A model generated the notes under the pieces. The model saw nothing but the letters and a program-made list of their open reading frames with translations. It had not been told where the DNA came from and did not search any database. Both the position numbers and the translations under genes were made by a program. Below are positions 10,548 through 21,001 of a stretch of DNA of 29,088 nt, piece after piece. The first letter of the stretch is position 1, and each line of letters begins with the position of its first letter. Source of the stretch: Fragilariopsis cylindrus CCMP1102. Taxonomy: Eukaryota > Bacillariophyta > Bacillariophyceae > Bacillariales > Bacillariaceae. The stretch covers positions 1 through 29,088 of the forward strand of contig FMBT01000142.1 in NCBI GenBank assembly GCA_900095095.1. Reading direction: 5' to 3'.

Positions 10548-11011
10548 TAGAATGAAGAGAAATGGATGACCTTTCACCCTATAGTAATACTAAGAGCAAT
10601 AACAAAGATTTAGCAGTGAATATTAATGACCTAAGTATTTTTTTTCTATAGACGAGTCGAGTAGCATAGTGCTAGTATATATTATATTGTCTGAGTGTGT
10701 GTGGACCATAATATGTACTTTTTATTAAAGTATCATCATTCATGAACTTCAACAGTATACTAGCTAGCTATAGTAGAAGTTGAGACTATTTAAAAAAAAG
10801 ACAAAGTTGATCGTAAAACTACTCAAGCGATGCCTCTAATAAGAAAGAAGTGGAACGATAATATTGTATATCGGATAATTTATTTGTAATCGCTATCTCA
10901 TCTCTAACATTATTATACTATAGGTATACTCTATATTGAATCATACGAAGAAAATTTATAAAATCACTGTCTAGAAAAGTGTAGGTATTCATAATATATG
11001 TTATATCCTTT
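10548..11011. other. Convergent intergenic region, eIF3c / cyclophilin-like
   Basis: 464 bp between two stop codons on opposite strands. AT-rich, with short T and A runs; it must hold both 3' untranslated regions. I see no RNA gene or repeat in it. Confidence 0.6.
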
Positions 11012-13064
11012 CTATAAAATAACGGCACGTTTTAATCCGATCCGTTTTCGATACCAGATACCATTCCTAGTCGGAGCTGCCTTCAATCGTTCGACCGTTT
11101 CAAATCCGGAGATAATCTTTGCAAAACAAGGTTCACCAATATGTTGTTCGGTATTGTCCTTTGTATTAATGTAAAAGGAGGGGCTACCATCAGCAGCGAA
11201 TCCGACCGTATATTGTTTGTGTGGATATTCTGATGAATATTCCCGAAATGAAACAGTATCTAACCCTAATTTAGTGAATGCCTTCACCTTTTGTGATGCC
11301 GAACTACCATCGTACGGTAACGGTGCCGCCTTAATAACATGCATTGCATTCAGTATAAATGAACATCCATCAAATAAGTTCGAATTGATCATCTCTAAGA
11401 ACGTAAACACAGAATGGGGCATCAATTCAAGGGATGCCATTTCTAATATCAAAATATTATTGTTGTTGTTGTTGTTACTTTTTGCTGATACTTCAGATTG
11501 TTCCCCTCCTCCAACTAGTGTCGTCTCATCCCCTGACGATGACGTGGTCGTTGTTGTACCCTTATTACTTTTATTTCGATTCTCCCGATCTTCGGGGAAA
11601 TCGAGCTCTAACTGGACACGGATAACTCCCGTACCGTATTTCCTTGTAGCGTCTCGTAAACTCGTCATCTGTACGTACTTTTGTAATGAACTCATTTCAG
11701 AGTTTGATACTCTTAATTTTTCTTGCATTGCCACCATTTCATTGAACATACCACTTTCATCGTCTTCGTCGTCAAAAGACGATGACGGCACTTTGTCATC
11801 TATATTTGTCTTGGTAAAAGTAGAACTAGCACCACTGTCAGTGTTACTGTTACTGTCACTGTTACTGATGAATACTGCTCCCGGATCGATTTCTAACAAT
11901 TGCCCTTGTAGTATATGTATATCTCTTTCGATTGAATCGAAATGGACTGAAACTTTTTTATTTCTTGCTTCTGTAATGACCGTTACTTGATCTATGGCAA
12001 TAGATAACGTTGCGTATGATTGTGTGTATAGACCGACCCCTAATAATGACACACCTGTAACGAGTAAAAGAAATAACGGATTCTTTACTTTTAAAAGCGA
12101 TCGCCACAACAATTGTTGTTGCTGTGGCGTTGTTGTCTTGTCTGTAATAGTACACGTACTACTACTTATCTCGTTGCTATTGCTATTGCCATTGCTTCTT
12201 TTATCATCGTAACTGTCATCATTTTCGAGATCAAAAAAAAGTGTACTACTACTTATATCGTTGCTATTGCTATTGCCATAGCTTCTTTTATCATCGTAAT
12301 GTCATCATTTTGATCTCGTAATGAGAGGGTAAGGAAGTTGTAGACGGAGTAGGGGGGAGGACCGAAATAAAGTCACCCGATTGGCTCCGTCGATGACCAT
12401 CTCGTATTATTTGTATGTTGTTGTGTTGCTGTTGCTGTCGATGCTGCTGCTGATATTCAATGTCACTTTTAAGTATTCCTGATATTGATTCCGATGATTC
12501 TGATTCGTGTAAAGCTTTTCTATGAATATTAGGAGAATATAAATATGTATCGCTGTTACTTCTTCCATTGCCTATTATTTTCGATTCTGGGATTGTTGGA
12601 GGAGGAGGAGGAGGAGGGGGTGGAAGAGGAAGAAAAGAGTCATTTTCGTCTATGGATTGAGAGGAAGAGGAATATGAATTTATTTCTTCAATGTCGTTAT
12701 CGTTGTCGTTGTTGCATTCAGCAAAACTGCTCTGACTACTCTCATCTTCCCCATCGTCCGTTGATCGAAAATGGACTTTCAATGATTGGTAGTGCGTATC
12801 ATTATGTCGTCTTATTCTTGAGTTGTAATTCGTGTGGTAATTATTGTTATTATTACTGCTGCCGTTGTTATTGTTATTGTTATTGATGTTGTTGATATTA
12901 GTATCGGTATCGGTATTGGTATTGGTATTCGTATTTGAAATCGCATCACTATTATTATTATTATTATTATTATTATTGATCATACCACCATCCTTATCGA
13001 CAGAACTACATCTTCTTCTTGACATTCTTGTAGTTGTTGCTCCCATAATTGTTGTCGATACCAT
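11012..13064 (-). CDS. Membrane-anchored cyclophilin-like protein with long disordered N-terminus (frame-disrupted)
   Basis: Two frames are read as one gene. The upstream part (13064 to about 12294, ATG at 13062-13064) is a cytosolic-type low-complexity region with Asn, Asp, Pro (PPPPPPPPP) and Gln runs. The downstream part has a hydrophobic segment NPLFLLLVTGVSLLGVGLY (about 12082-12026), then a short heptad-like region (QEKLRVSNSEMSSLQKYV) and a C-terminal domain with cyclophilin features: HSVFTFLEMINSNLFDGCSF, YTVGFAADGSPSFYIN and HIGEPCFAKIISGFETVERL. This predicts a type II membrane protein with the cyclophilin fold on the luminal side. Where active cyclophilins have FHR (catalytic Arg55) this has FILN, and the CQGGD-type segment is also missing, so isomerase activity is doubtful. 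The two frames join near 12291-12302, at an 87-bp tandem duplication. Assignment to cyclophilin-like is fairly sure; joining the two parts is supported by matching composition across the repeat. Confidence 0.75.
12156..12317 (-). repeat. Tandem duplication, 2 units at 87-bp spacing, inside the cyclophilin-like gene
   Basis: Copy 1 at 12156-12232 and copy 2 at 12243-12317 share GTACTACTACTTAT, a run of GCTATT, and CTTCTTTTATCATCGTAA. Copy 2 lacks one base found in copy 1 (GTAATGTCATC against GTAACTGTCATC), which contributes to the frame change. On the coding strand copy 1 reads ENDDSYDDKRSNGNSNSN; copy 2 has the related DDKRSYGNSNSN in that frame. Confidence 0.8.
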
Positions 13065-13499
13065 ATGGACACGACGATAGTGTAGGGAAATAAATTGATA
13101 GATGTGATACCTTTTGTTAAGTTAGTCTAATGATTTACAATCCAATTTCATTGTCATAGGTTACCACTACATGTACTGGGAAACAAATAAGACAAACGAC
13201 CAAAGCAGTATTGATTATATATACTGTATATTGATGTGCTATTATTAATTGAAGCGAACGATGGTTCCTATTTGTTTCTTTTTTCGCCGCGTTGGTGACC
13301 GCTTTTGATTTATTTATGCTTTTTGTCTAACAAGCAAAAGTTACAATCATTGATCGTGAAAATTAAAAGTTTTTAGTCATTTAGAGACGGCGCCAGTCAA
13401 AATCTGTCCGCCCCACCCACCTGCGAACCGTTGAGTTTTTTAGGCGCGCGCAAAACACAATTGCGAAGGTAATCGCGACTCAAGGTCTTCAACGTAACA
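13065..13499. other. Upstream region of the cyclophilin-like gene
   Basis: 435 bp that must contain the promoter and 5' leader of the leftward cyclophilin-like gene. I see no gene, repeat or clear core promoter motif. A GC-richer patch (about 13385-13460) stands out against the AT-rich surroundings. Confidence 0.45.
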
Positions 13500-14790
13500 T
13501 TGGAAATAAGACTGGAAGCAACCAATCAGCAACTTAAGAAATGGATACTACGGTGGAGACCAGTCATAGATCATAGCATGAAGAAGGTCAAAGAGATGGC
13601 ACAGACAAGAAGCATACCAATTTGGAGATATTTACTGGCTGATCAACCGGCAAAGACAAAAGTAACTAGGCATGTACCCACAAGGAAACATGTTCTGCCA
13701 AGGAGAATGTCGTCCAATACAAAGGAATTTCTGCGCAATTTTCGCTTAATGAGAAAGCACACGGCCGCTGAACGGAGATGTACTGTGTCTCAATAGGGGG
13801 TATAAGTCCATTTTTTGAGGAGAAACACCCTTAGAAAAAAGCACCCCAAAAAATGGCTCTCCGCTGCGAGCCATAGCTTAAATGCTGTTAAACCTGAAGT
13901 TGAAAGAAGCAGAAGAATGCATAGTCCAACAACTTGTCCTGCCAATCAATGAAGAAGCAAGTTATGCTGACACGTCTCGCAGGGAACTTACAGTTGTAGT
14001 GAATAGCTTCCCTTACATTTCTGTACCGACCGGAGCAACATTTGATTTGGAAAGATTACTCCTTATTGAAATACAACAATACTTTTCTACCAATGAGATC
14101 AATTTCCGCAGAGGTTTACTATGTCACCTTGCTCAAATTTTCACAGGGTACCTTCTCCACCATGAATCTAATGACAACCCCGTTGTAGACCTTAATGCAG
14201 GAATGCCTCCTACACATAACCATTAATTTTTTGAATTGACAGTTGTTGCATGCAGTTCTTTGATCGATGAATTTGTTCAATGTGGACTTCTTCAATTGGA
14301 AACCGTTGCTAGTGGTGACACGATTTGTGTGCACCCTGAGTTTGCTGGTAGTGATGGATATATGAAATTACCTATGGACCCTTGTACTATACCAACTGGC
14401 CTGGCTTCACAAACTACTACAATTTCTTCAGCCTGAAAAACAAGTATGATTCCACCATCCCAGAGCCAAACTAGGTACAAAGCTCAGGGGGATGCAAAGC
14501 AAACTGCCACATTGAACAAACGTCAAAAACATCAAACAGACAATCCTTAGAAGATGAAGAAAGTTATCCGGATGAGGATGCGGACAAAGAAAGCATCAAA
14601 AGCATTTATGTCAATAAAATTCCAGAAACGATTAGTTGGATGATGATAGTCTCCTTTCGAACCCAACCTAGTTCTTCCTATCAATAATCCAGAGGGGGAG
14701 CAATGGAACAAGGAGAATCACAGCAATGATGAATTTTGGGACAAACTATCATACAATCTGGAAGAACATGAATTCCGCGGGAAGTGATAG
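13500..14790 (+). pseudogene. Decayed gene or transposon relic, unidentified
   Basis: A series of coding-like fragments on the plus strand broken by stops and frame changes. A basic fragment at 13500-13796 (RSIPIWRYLLADQPAKTKV). A second at 13882-14223 with ATG start (QLVLPINEEASYAD, INFRRGLLCHLAQIF), whose frame continues past one TAA (14224-14226) as FFELTVVACSSLIDEFVQCG up to a TGA at 14434. A third, in another frame, at about 14546-14685 (SLEDEESYPDEDADKESIKS). A fourth near 14665-14786 (NLVLPINNPEGEQWNKEN, NDEFWDKLSYNLEEHEF). The order and amino-acid texture suggest one ancestral protein. I find no transposase, integrase or reverse-transcriptase motif. Splicing could rescue some breaks but I found no intron pair that keeps frame. 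Confidence 0.5.
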
Positions 14791-15096
14791 CCAATTCTTA
14801 GTTGACCCTCAGTCCCGAATTCTCAGTCCCGATTCTCTCAACGCGCCCGCCTTCAATTACAGTACTTTTATTCAACATTGAACATTGCTTCACATGACAT
14901 TCAACACGTGCTATCTAAAGTTACATACACCAATAGCAAATAGCAACTACGAGGATTTTATTGTAGACATGAACTTGGACACAGTTGTGAATCCGAACGA
15001 AGAAGAATTTGGTCGCTAGCTACATGAGGGGAGAATTGTTTATAAGGAGTCGGGAAAGAATCAAATCCGAGCACTGAATGCTGATATAAATTGCCG
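14791..15096. other. Upstream region of the PH-like membrane protein gene
   Basis: 306 bp. A short open fragment (about 14967-15017, NLDTVVNPNEEEFGR) may be the last piece of the relic to the left. A small perfect direct repeat TCAGTCCCGA occurs at about 14809 and 14823. The rest looks non-coding. Confidence 0.4.
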
Positions 15097-16242
15097 ATGA
15101 GAAATGACAACCCAAACCGTTGGTTGTTGGTAGATCAATCCATGATTAGCGTTAGAACATCATTACGGGGTCGGGATACTTTGCCACTTCCACAACAACA
15201 ACTATCGTTAAAAGGACTGAATCCATTTCCAGAATCTGTGTTCTCGTACACGTTATTCTTAGCGTCATGTCTCAGCATTTGGCTTCTATATCTACTTTTG
15301 CCGCGTGGGTTTCGAAAACAATACTGTAGGGCCAATCGGAAACGATATTCTCGCAGACTCGACAGTCAAATGCCTGCTGCTGGATACTGGGCTCCGGTTC
15401 GTTCGATACAAGCCCAATCGACGACCCCAAGTTTTGAAGGGGAAAATGACCACAATCGACATCAGTCGTCGGGATCAGCATATGCGAAGAATAAAAGAAA
15501 TTTTGATATCCCTACAACAATCAACACTCCCAGTAAAGTTAACAACGCCGAAACGTCCCCGCCCCGTTCACCGCCTCGCAATCAATTTAGTCGTCAATAT
15601 CCCGGTATTAAGAATCCTCCTTCACCCGAACATCCCGCTCTCAAAAAGATCCCTTCTAACAAAATTATCGCTAGTACGATGGAACGTTTACAAAATCGTG
15701 GCATCCGTCTTGTGGCACACGGTGTTCATTGCGATCCGAAACGCGTTTGGATTAGTCTGAAGGACGATGTGCAAGAGGGTGGCGGAGGAGGAGGGGGAAG
15801 AGGAGAGCCATGTGTGACATGGCAGACTGAATTCCCACGACGCGTCCCCGACCAAAGCGGGCAAGTATCGATTGTCTTGATGAGGGGGAGTCTCCATACG
15901 ATTTCCCTGAAGAACATACTATACATTGACGTTGGAAAGAAGACACACGCACTTCAATTAGCGAATGATCTTCCAGATTCGATGTGCTTGTCACTCCTGA
16001 CTCAGAACGGTAGTTTGGATTTGCAAGCCAATAGCAAGCTGGAGCGAGATTCATTGGTTTCTTGTTTTAGTATGATTCTAGACGATATCCACGAGGAGGA
16101 TTGGAGGGCCTTATACGAGGCAAGTCCAGAACCCTCCCTAGTTAACAGCGCTGAAAGCAACCACTATAATAATAACAATAATAACAATAACAATAACAAT
16201 CGTGCAGCGGGGGGGAAAGATATGATGCTACAGTTGTTATAG
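15097..16242 (+). CDS. Diatom-type one-pass membrane protein with PH-like C-terminal domain
   Basis: About 381 residues from ATG 15097 (MRNDNPNRW). Residues about 48-68 form one membrane segment (SVFSYTLFLASCLSIWLLYL), followed by a basic stretch and a Pro/Ser-rich linker. From about 15650 a compact domain begins: TMERLQNRGIRLVAHGVHCD, CDPKRVWISL, TWQTEFPRRVPDQSGQVSIV, LMRGSLHTISLKNILYIDVG, then SLLTQNGSLDLQANSKLERD and DWRALYEASPEPS. The alternation of strands and a final helix containing CFSMILDDIHEEDW resembles a pleckstrin-homology fold; that is inference from pattern. I recall close relatives in other diatoms but no named function. A Gly run (about 15781-15805) and an Asn run near the end are low-complexity insertions. 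The topology suggests a lipid- or membrane-associated scaffold; function unknown. Confidence 0.8.
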   Translation: MRNDNPNRWLLVDQSMISVRTSLRGRDTLPLPQQQLSLKGLNPFPESVFSYTLFLASCLSIWLLYLLLPRGFRKQYCRANRKRYSRRLDSQMPAAGYWAPVRSIQAQSTTPSFEGENDHNRHQSSGSAYAKNKRNFDIPTTINTPSKVNNAETSPPRSPPRNQFSRQYPGIKNPPSPEHPALKKIPSNKIIASTMERLQNRGIRLVAHGVHCDPKRVWISLKDDVQEGGGGGGGRGEPCVTWQTEFPRRVPDQSGQVSIVLMRGSLHTISLKNILYIDVGKKTHALQLANDLPDSMCLSLLTQNGSLDLQANSKLERDSLVSCFSMILDDIHEEDWRALYEASPEPSLVNSAESNHYNNNNNNNNNNNRAAGGKDMMLQLL

Positions 16243-16872
16243 AACAAAGGTTAGAAAGTCGCGATTTAACAGGTTTGGCTCAACAGCAAGTAATCTTTTG
16301 TTGAAGTATAGGGGACTACTACTATCGAAGTTTGAATCAAAGTTCAGATTGTTCGGGGATACATGCAGGATTTTTCACGCATAATATTTGTAATAATAAC
16401 TTCATTAAACTCAAATGTTTTACATTTGATAAATGCCCAGATGCATTACACTGTAGCGCGTTGTTCTTTTCGGCTATGTTATGTTATACTGTACCTTTAA
16501 TATTCAACATGGACTGTATCATCAAAAATAAATTACTGAAGAGTTATTATTTTTTCATTATAATTTTTTGTTGTTCTAAAATGAGTGGGTGCTACGATTT
16601 TCTAGCAAATTTTTCTTTTTTAAGATTTCCGAAAGCGCGCAAAATCTGCGTACTTACGTTGACAAAATCGCATCATCAGCTCTGACGATATCTTGTGAAT
16701 AATAATATCCATTACGGTATTCTGTTTGTTGCATGTGTATAATTTATTTGTTGTCGCTACTCGGCAAGACCCATTGCCATATACCGAATCAGACCACTTC
16801 TTATCTTTTTTTACTGAGGACTATTTAATTGGATAATATTCTTAGACCTTCAAAGCATCACCAAGCATTACC
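16243..16872. other. Intergenic region between two rightward genes
   Basis: 630 bp, AT-rich, carrying the 3' end of the PH-like gene and the promoter of the SRPBCC gene. A 117-codon frame (16332-16685) has no ATG start and random-looking composition; not called. A pyrimidine-rich stretch (16801-16815) precedes the SRPBCC gene start by about 60 bp. Confidence 0.5.
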
Positions 16873-18083
16873 ATGGTCAATTATAAATACCGAATACGAA
16901 GTTTAATATGTTTTCTACTTCCGTTGTCTCTCATTCTGTTGTACTATAACCAGTACTATTGCGAGGCATCTACTACTACAGCCACTGTTCATCCTGGATG
17001 GAACAAGCAAAGACAAGAATTTCAGCGAAAGTTGAAATCGATCACACATAATAAACGTAGTGGTAGAATGAATAAGGAAAGTAAGAACATTTTTGATGAT
17101 GAAGTCACTGAAGATAAAATTGGTTTAGCCGGATATAGAAGCGAGTACGCTGATCACGACGGCGCACAACAAGAACAGATAAAAAAAGGCTATGGTCAAA
17201 GTTTTTCTTTTCTGAGATTTCAATCCCCCGTAGCCATCTGCAAAGCTTTCGATTCTGTTCGGTCGTCTTCGTCTTTTAAATGGTTCGAAGGGGTTGATCG
17301 AAAGGGGTACTTCTCAAGCACCAAGTTAGGCGGTGATTGGGTGATTGCTGAAAGCAAACAGGTCGCTGTGGACTGCACAACAGAAGAAGTTCTGCGTGTC
17401 TATCTTTCTGGGGAGTTGCAGGCGAAGTGGAATGAAAAGAATATACTGGAGTGTTGTTTCACTAAATTGCAGAAGAATAACAACGACGGAAGCGGTAACA
17501 GTACACAGAATGTTAATAATAATAATAATAATAATAGTAATAATAATGGTCTATCACATAAGGCCAATTTTTGGACGAGATCGAAAGGGAATAGCTACAA
17601 CAGTATAAGCCAATCACAGGATCGACTCGATTGCGCCGAAGCTATCGGAGACAGTTACTTTTACCGGCAAGATCTACTTCTAAAATCGCAACGGGTTATT
17701 CGTAGCCACACTGGGATTATGAAGTATCAACAAATCATTGAAATTGACAAAGTGGGACGTAACAATTATTCTATATTGGTTCGTCTCTTAAAAAATAAGA
17801 ATGAGAATAATCGAAAAAATGATCAAGTGGAAGGAACGAACAGTAGTGCCATCACAACGACAGCCAAAAAACCATTTGAATCATTACAGGTTATGTTAAT
17901 CTTGAACAAGATGGAAAAGACGTTAACATTTATGCAGCTGGTGTGTTTGAAGTTGATAGACAGGTGGTTCCAAATTTGATAGTATTTGATACGAGTGGAA
18001 TCGCTGGATCAATTGCTGGTAAAGGTACACTGTGGTTGGCTGCTTATTTCGAAAAGTGGAGAGAAAAATCAAGGAATGAATAA
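16873..18083 (+). CDS. Secreted SRPBCC/START-like domain protein (one frameshift)
   Basis: Starts at ATG 16873 in a favourable context (ACCATGG). Residues 1-30 form a signal peptide (LICFLLPLSLILLYY then CEASTTT), so the protein enters the ER. From about 17340 a hydrophobic-ligand-type helix-grip domain appears: VAVDCTTEEVLRVYLSGEL, QAKWNEKNILEC, a Ser/Asn-rich insertion (about 17475-17570), YFYRQDLLLKSQRVIRSHTG, IMKYQQIIEIDKV. After SLQV (17881-17892) the frame changes by -1 and the domain continues YVNLEQDGKDVNIYAAGVFE, VPNLIVFDTSGIAG and KGTLWLAAYFEKWREK to the TAA at 18081. The continuation is clearly part of the same domain. SRPBCC proteins bind lipids or other hydrophobic molecules; the ligand here is unknown. 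Diatoms have many such secreted START-like proteins. Confidence 0.82.
17886..17894 (+). other. Frameshift site in the SRPBCC gene
   Basis: CAG GTT is read in the upstream frame and TAT GTT AAT in the downstream frame, a -1 change that one extra T in GGTTATG would repair. Confidence 0.8.
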
Positions 18084-18845
18084 ATAAAACTAATGAACTA
18101 TTTAAATCTTCCCACGCCTTATTTTTCCTTTCGATTATTTTCTGTAGTCACAGTACATAAAATTCGTAAGGTCCCTTCTCTCCAGAGCTTCTCTTCAGAG
18201 CATATACAAGAAATAATGAGCGAAAATAGAGATAGGAAACAGTTTATACATTTGGTTTTTTAAGTTTTCTTTGTGAACCGTAGAGTGCTACAGTGTGCAG
18301 AAGGAACATAAGACTATACAACATCTAAACGCATTGTGGCCTAAAGCACACGCACACGCACACATCTTCATTGAATTTACCGCAGTGCTTAGATTTTGTT
18401 TGATGTATTAAAAAAATGCAGTCATTATATCACTTAAAACGTTATTATTCATAGGGATGATATTGTTCTGCAGTATTATTGATCGTATGATAAAAAAATT
18501 ATCTTCCTGGGAGTGTAAATTGCTGGCTAGTAAGTAGATGGAAGCTTAAGATCATATTTAAGATTTCCTTTTAGTTGGCGAGTAACGTGATGCATCGTAG
18601 GTTGCGCTTCGTGCTTTGTGTGTTCCTTGTGACCGTTCGTTCTTCGGACACTGCAACCGTAAGGTAATCAAAAGAGAAGGATGAGATTATTATATTCTAG
18701 CTAGAGAAAGATCGCCCCGTGATCCGAAATCTTTACCCTCTTCCCTACTTCCTCCAAGGCAAAAATAGATCCGATGGTATACATCCAGACCATATCAGAA
18801 GAATGTACTGTATTTTTGTTTGATCAAGAAAGGGGATAATTGCAT
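18084..18845. other. Convergent intergenic region
   Basis: 762 bp between a rightward and a leftward gene. Contains a short CACACG run (18348-18363). A small frame at 18590-18667 (25 codons) encodes a hydrophobic, signal-peptide-like start. No other structure seen. Confidence 0.5.
18590..18667 (+). CDS. Possible small ORF with signal-peptide-like sequence
   Basis: 25 codons, ATG to TAA. Residues MHRRLRFVLCVFLVTV have a basic start and hydrophobic core like a secretion signal, and the frame ends at GGTAATC, which could be a splice donor to an exon I cannot find. Could easily be chance; no family. Confidence 0.2.
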   Translation: MHRRLRFVLCVFLVTVRSSDTATVR

Positions 18846-19274
18846 TCAACAATATGCGGTTTCTTCGTCTATCACTTGCAACATAACATCATAACTCATA
18901 GTTGAGATAGAAGATCGCGACCTTTCGTCGCAGCAAGAAACACTACTAGTCGCCGTGGTATCGTGATCTATGTATTCGCACGTATTACGACGACGAGCCG
19001 ATGGGGATGTGTTATCCCGATATGTAACCATGTTAACAGCAAAAGAACCCTTTGTATCAAATTTGCGCCTTCGTTCAAGAGCTCGTTTTAAAACCTTCAA
19101 TCGTTTAACTTTATATTGTTTTGGCTCATTATTCTTGGGGTATGTATTCTTGTTGTTGTTATTATTTTCCCTTTCATCTTCTTGATATTGAAACTCGCAT
19201 ACCTTTTGAATATGATCGTGCCAATCCATATCAACGTCCATATCTATTCCCGTATCGCTACCCCCTTTGCTATT

Positions 19275-19305
<31 letters not shown>

Positions 19306-19466
19306 TTATTACTGCTAGTCGTTTCTTTGTGTACTGATATTGCCTTCAGAATTTCGCAGCTCCTTGATCGGAAGTCTTCGACTTCGTCTACTGGTATGGG
19401 AACATGCTGATCCTGCCGACGAGGGAAAATATTAATTTTCGAGAAAAGTTCAGCTAAATTTTTCAT
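18846..19466 (-). CDS. Hypothetical low-complexity protein
   Basis: 206 residues, ATG at 19464-19466. I do not recognise it. The start MKNLAELFSKINIFPRRQDQ is amphipathic; an Ala run (encoded by a GCT repeat, 19276-19302) and an Asn run follow. The centre is basic with regular Lys/Arg (YKVKRLKVLKRALERRRKF), suggestive of a helix that binds nucleic acid or a partner. The C-terminus is Ser/Asp/Thr rich and ends DVMLQVIDEETAYC. No membrane segment or signal. It is divergent from the gene at 20405, with 938 bp between the two starts. Confidence 0.6.
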
Positions 19467-20404
19467 CGTTAAGTAATATAAATAGAGAGTCGTCGTTTGT
19501 CATTCGACGTTTGTCGTTTTGCCTGTAGTCGTTACGTAATAGCAATACTTGTTGATCCACTCGATTGGTTTGCTCCTGTCTAATGTGATTTTGTTTTTCT
19601 ATTGATCATTATGGTTTTCACTCCTAATACTAGCTAGCTAGCTAGCTAGCTAGCTAGCTAGTACTTGCATGATCAGCCGCAATCTACATTTTTTCACAAT
19701 TATTCAATACTGATGTGAATGTTCTTTTCTCGATTTTTTCTAAATCGATTTAGGAAAAACAAAAATATTAAAGCTTAGTTGGAGCTAATTCGGCTTGTGA
19801 ACGAAAACATTTAACTTTTGCTGGAAAACCGTTTGAATCCACTTGAAACGTACCAACCCAGAACACAACATCACTAAGTAACATAGTAAGCCCATAAGTA
19901 CTGACTTAATATTTTCCCAACTCCTAATTTATTAATTAAACCAATAATTCTCCGCGACTATCACGCCGTTCAAAACAAAACCTGAAATTTGCGATCGACA
20001 AAAATAATAATGACTAACGCTTTCTGTCCCATAGACGACTGAAATCTTGGTCGTAAATAATTTTCGTTGAAATGTCCGAGTCATCATGTGTGATTGCAGT
20101 TCAAAAAATGGTTAAAAATGAACGAAGAATCGGACTTGCCGAAAAAGAAACAAAACTGACAGAACGTCGGTTTCTTTAAGCAAAGTATAGGTGTTCATTT
20201 CGTTGGAGACAGGTCCAGTGTCGTATCTATTGCCAGTAGAAAATTGTTCCTGCTTTCATATCAAGCTATCAGAATAACATCATATCATAACATCGCAATA
20301 GAGTACACCACATACAAGATTCTTCCGTCTCCTCCTATCCTGTCACAAGAAGATCACACATCGCATCTCCACAAGCAACAAGCAACAAACATCGTATCAT
20401 CAAT
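19467..20404. other. Divergent promoter region with TAGC microsatellite
   Basis: 938 bp between two genes that point away from each other. Contains the CTAG/TAGC run at 19630-19661. The rest is AT-rich without recognisable genes or RNA genes. Confidence 0.6.
19630..19661. repeat. Tetranucleotide microsatellite (TAGC)n, palindromic
   Basis: About eight uninterrupted CTAG/TAGC units over 32 bp. The unit is self-complementary in phase, so the run can form a hairpin and is likely length-variable between alleles. Confidence 0.95.
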
Positions 20405-20850
20405 ATGGAGTCTATATTAATTGGAGCTTTTTCATATTGTTCGGCGGTCTTATTCGCTACAAACGACAAATTGAAAGCAATAAAGGCGGCCAGGGCTGAA
20501 GCTGAAACGGACCCAGACACGGCATCGATAACACCAGTATGCGATCCCGACGACAGTAAAAGTTCACATCGGAGCGTCCGCTTTTCAAATATACCGATCG
20601 TCAATATCATACCCTTGTCACCATCTACTATCTCCACTACTACAACTGCTAATGAAGAAGATGACGAAATTACTAACCTTCACGAAGTTACGTGCTCGTT
20701 AATATCATCGCCTTCCTCATCTGTCGAAGAATGTGTTGAGGTGAAAACAAGCCAACCACTGTCGCCACCCTCGCTACCGACACAGTTACGATCCGCACCG
20801 CAACATCAACTGCAGCATCAACCGCAACATCAACAGCAGAAACGTCAGCA

Positions 20851-20881
<31 letters not shown>

Positions 20882-21001
20882 CATAGATTTTTAGGATACA
20901 AAAATCGAAGACGAAGAGTGCGAAATTTGCTGAAAGAAGATATTGCTCGTCGACGAAGAAAAGAGGAAGAATATGATCGGGAGCGACGGGTAAAAGACTA
21001 G
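20405..21001 (+). CDS. Hypothetical protein with RVxF-like motif, poly-Gln and basic C-terminus
   Basis: 198 residues from ATG 20405. Not recognised. The N-terminus (ILIGAFSYCSAVLFATN) is mildly hydrophobic. At about 20562-20610 comes HRSVRFSNIPIVNIIPLSP, in which RSVRF fits the PP1-docking pattern [RK]-x-V-x-F and resembles a short motif I recall from many diatom-specific proteins. The middle is acidic and Ser/Thr rich; a Gln/His tract (about 20798-20878) leads into a strongly basic end (NRRRRVRNLLKEDIARRRRK), which could be a coiled or nucleic-acid-binding helix. An opposite-strand frame (20335-20637) is a shadow. Confidence 0.6.

Noticed and set aside
10128-10577. Leftward 149-codon Thr/Ser-rich frame
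   Set aside because: Reverse complement of the eIF3c RGG tail; the low-complexity translation follows from the Gly/Arg codons.
11217-11990. Rightward 257-codon frame
   Set aside because: Shadow of the cyclophilin-like gene on the other strand; its Leu runs mirror Asn codons.
16332-16685. Rightward 117-codon frame
   Set aside because: No ATG start at its beginning, composition is that of AT-rich non-coding DNA, and no family resemblance.
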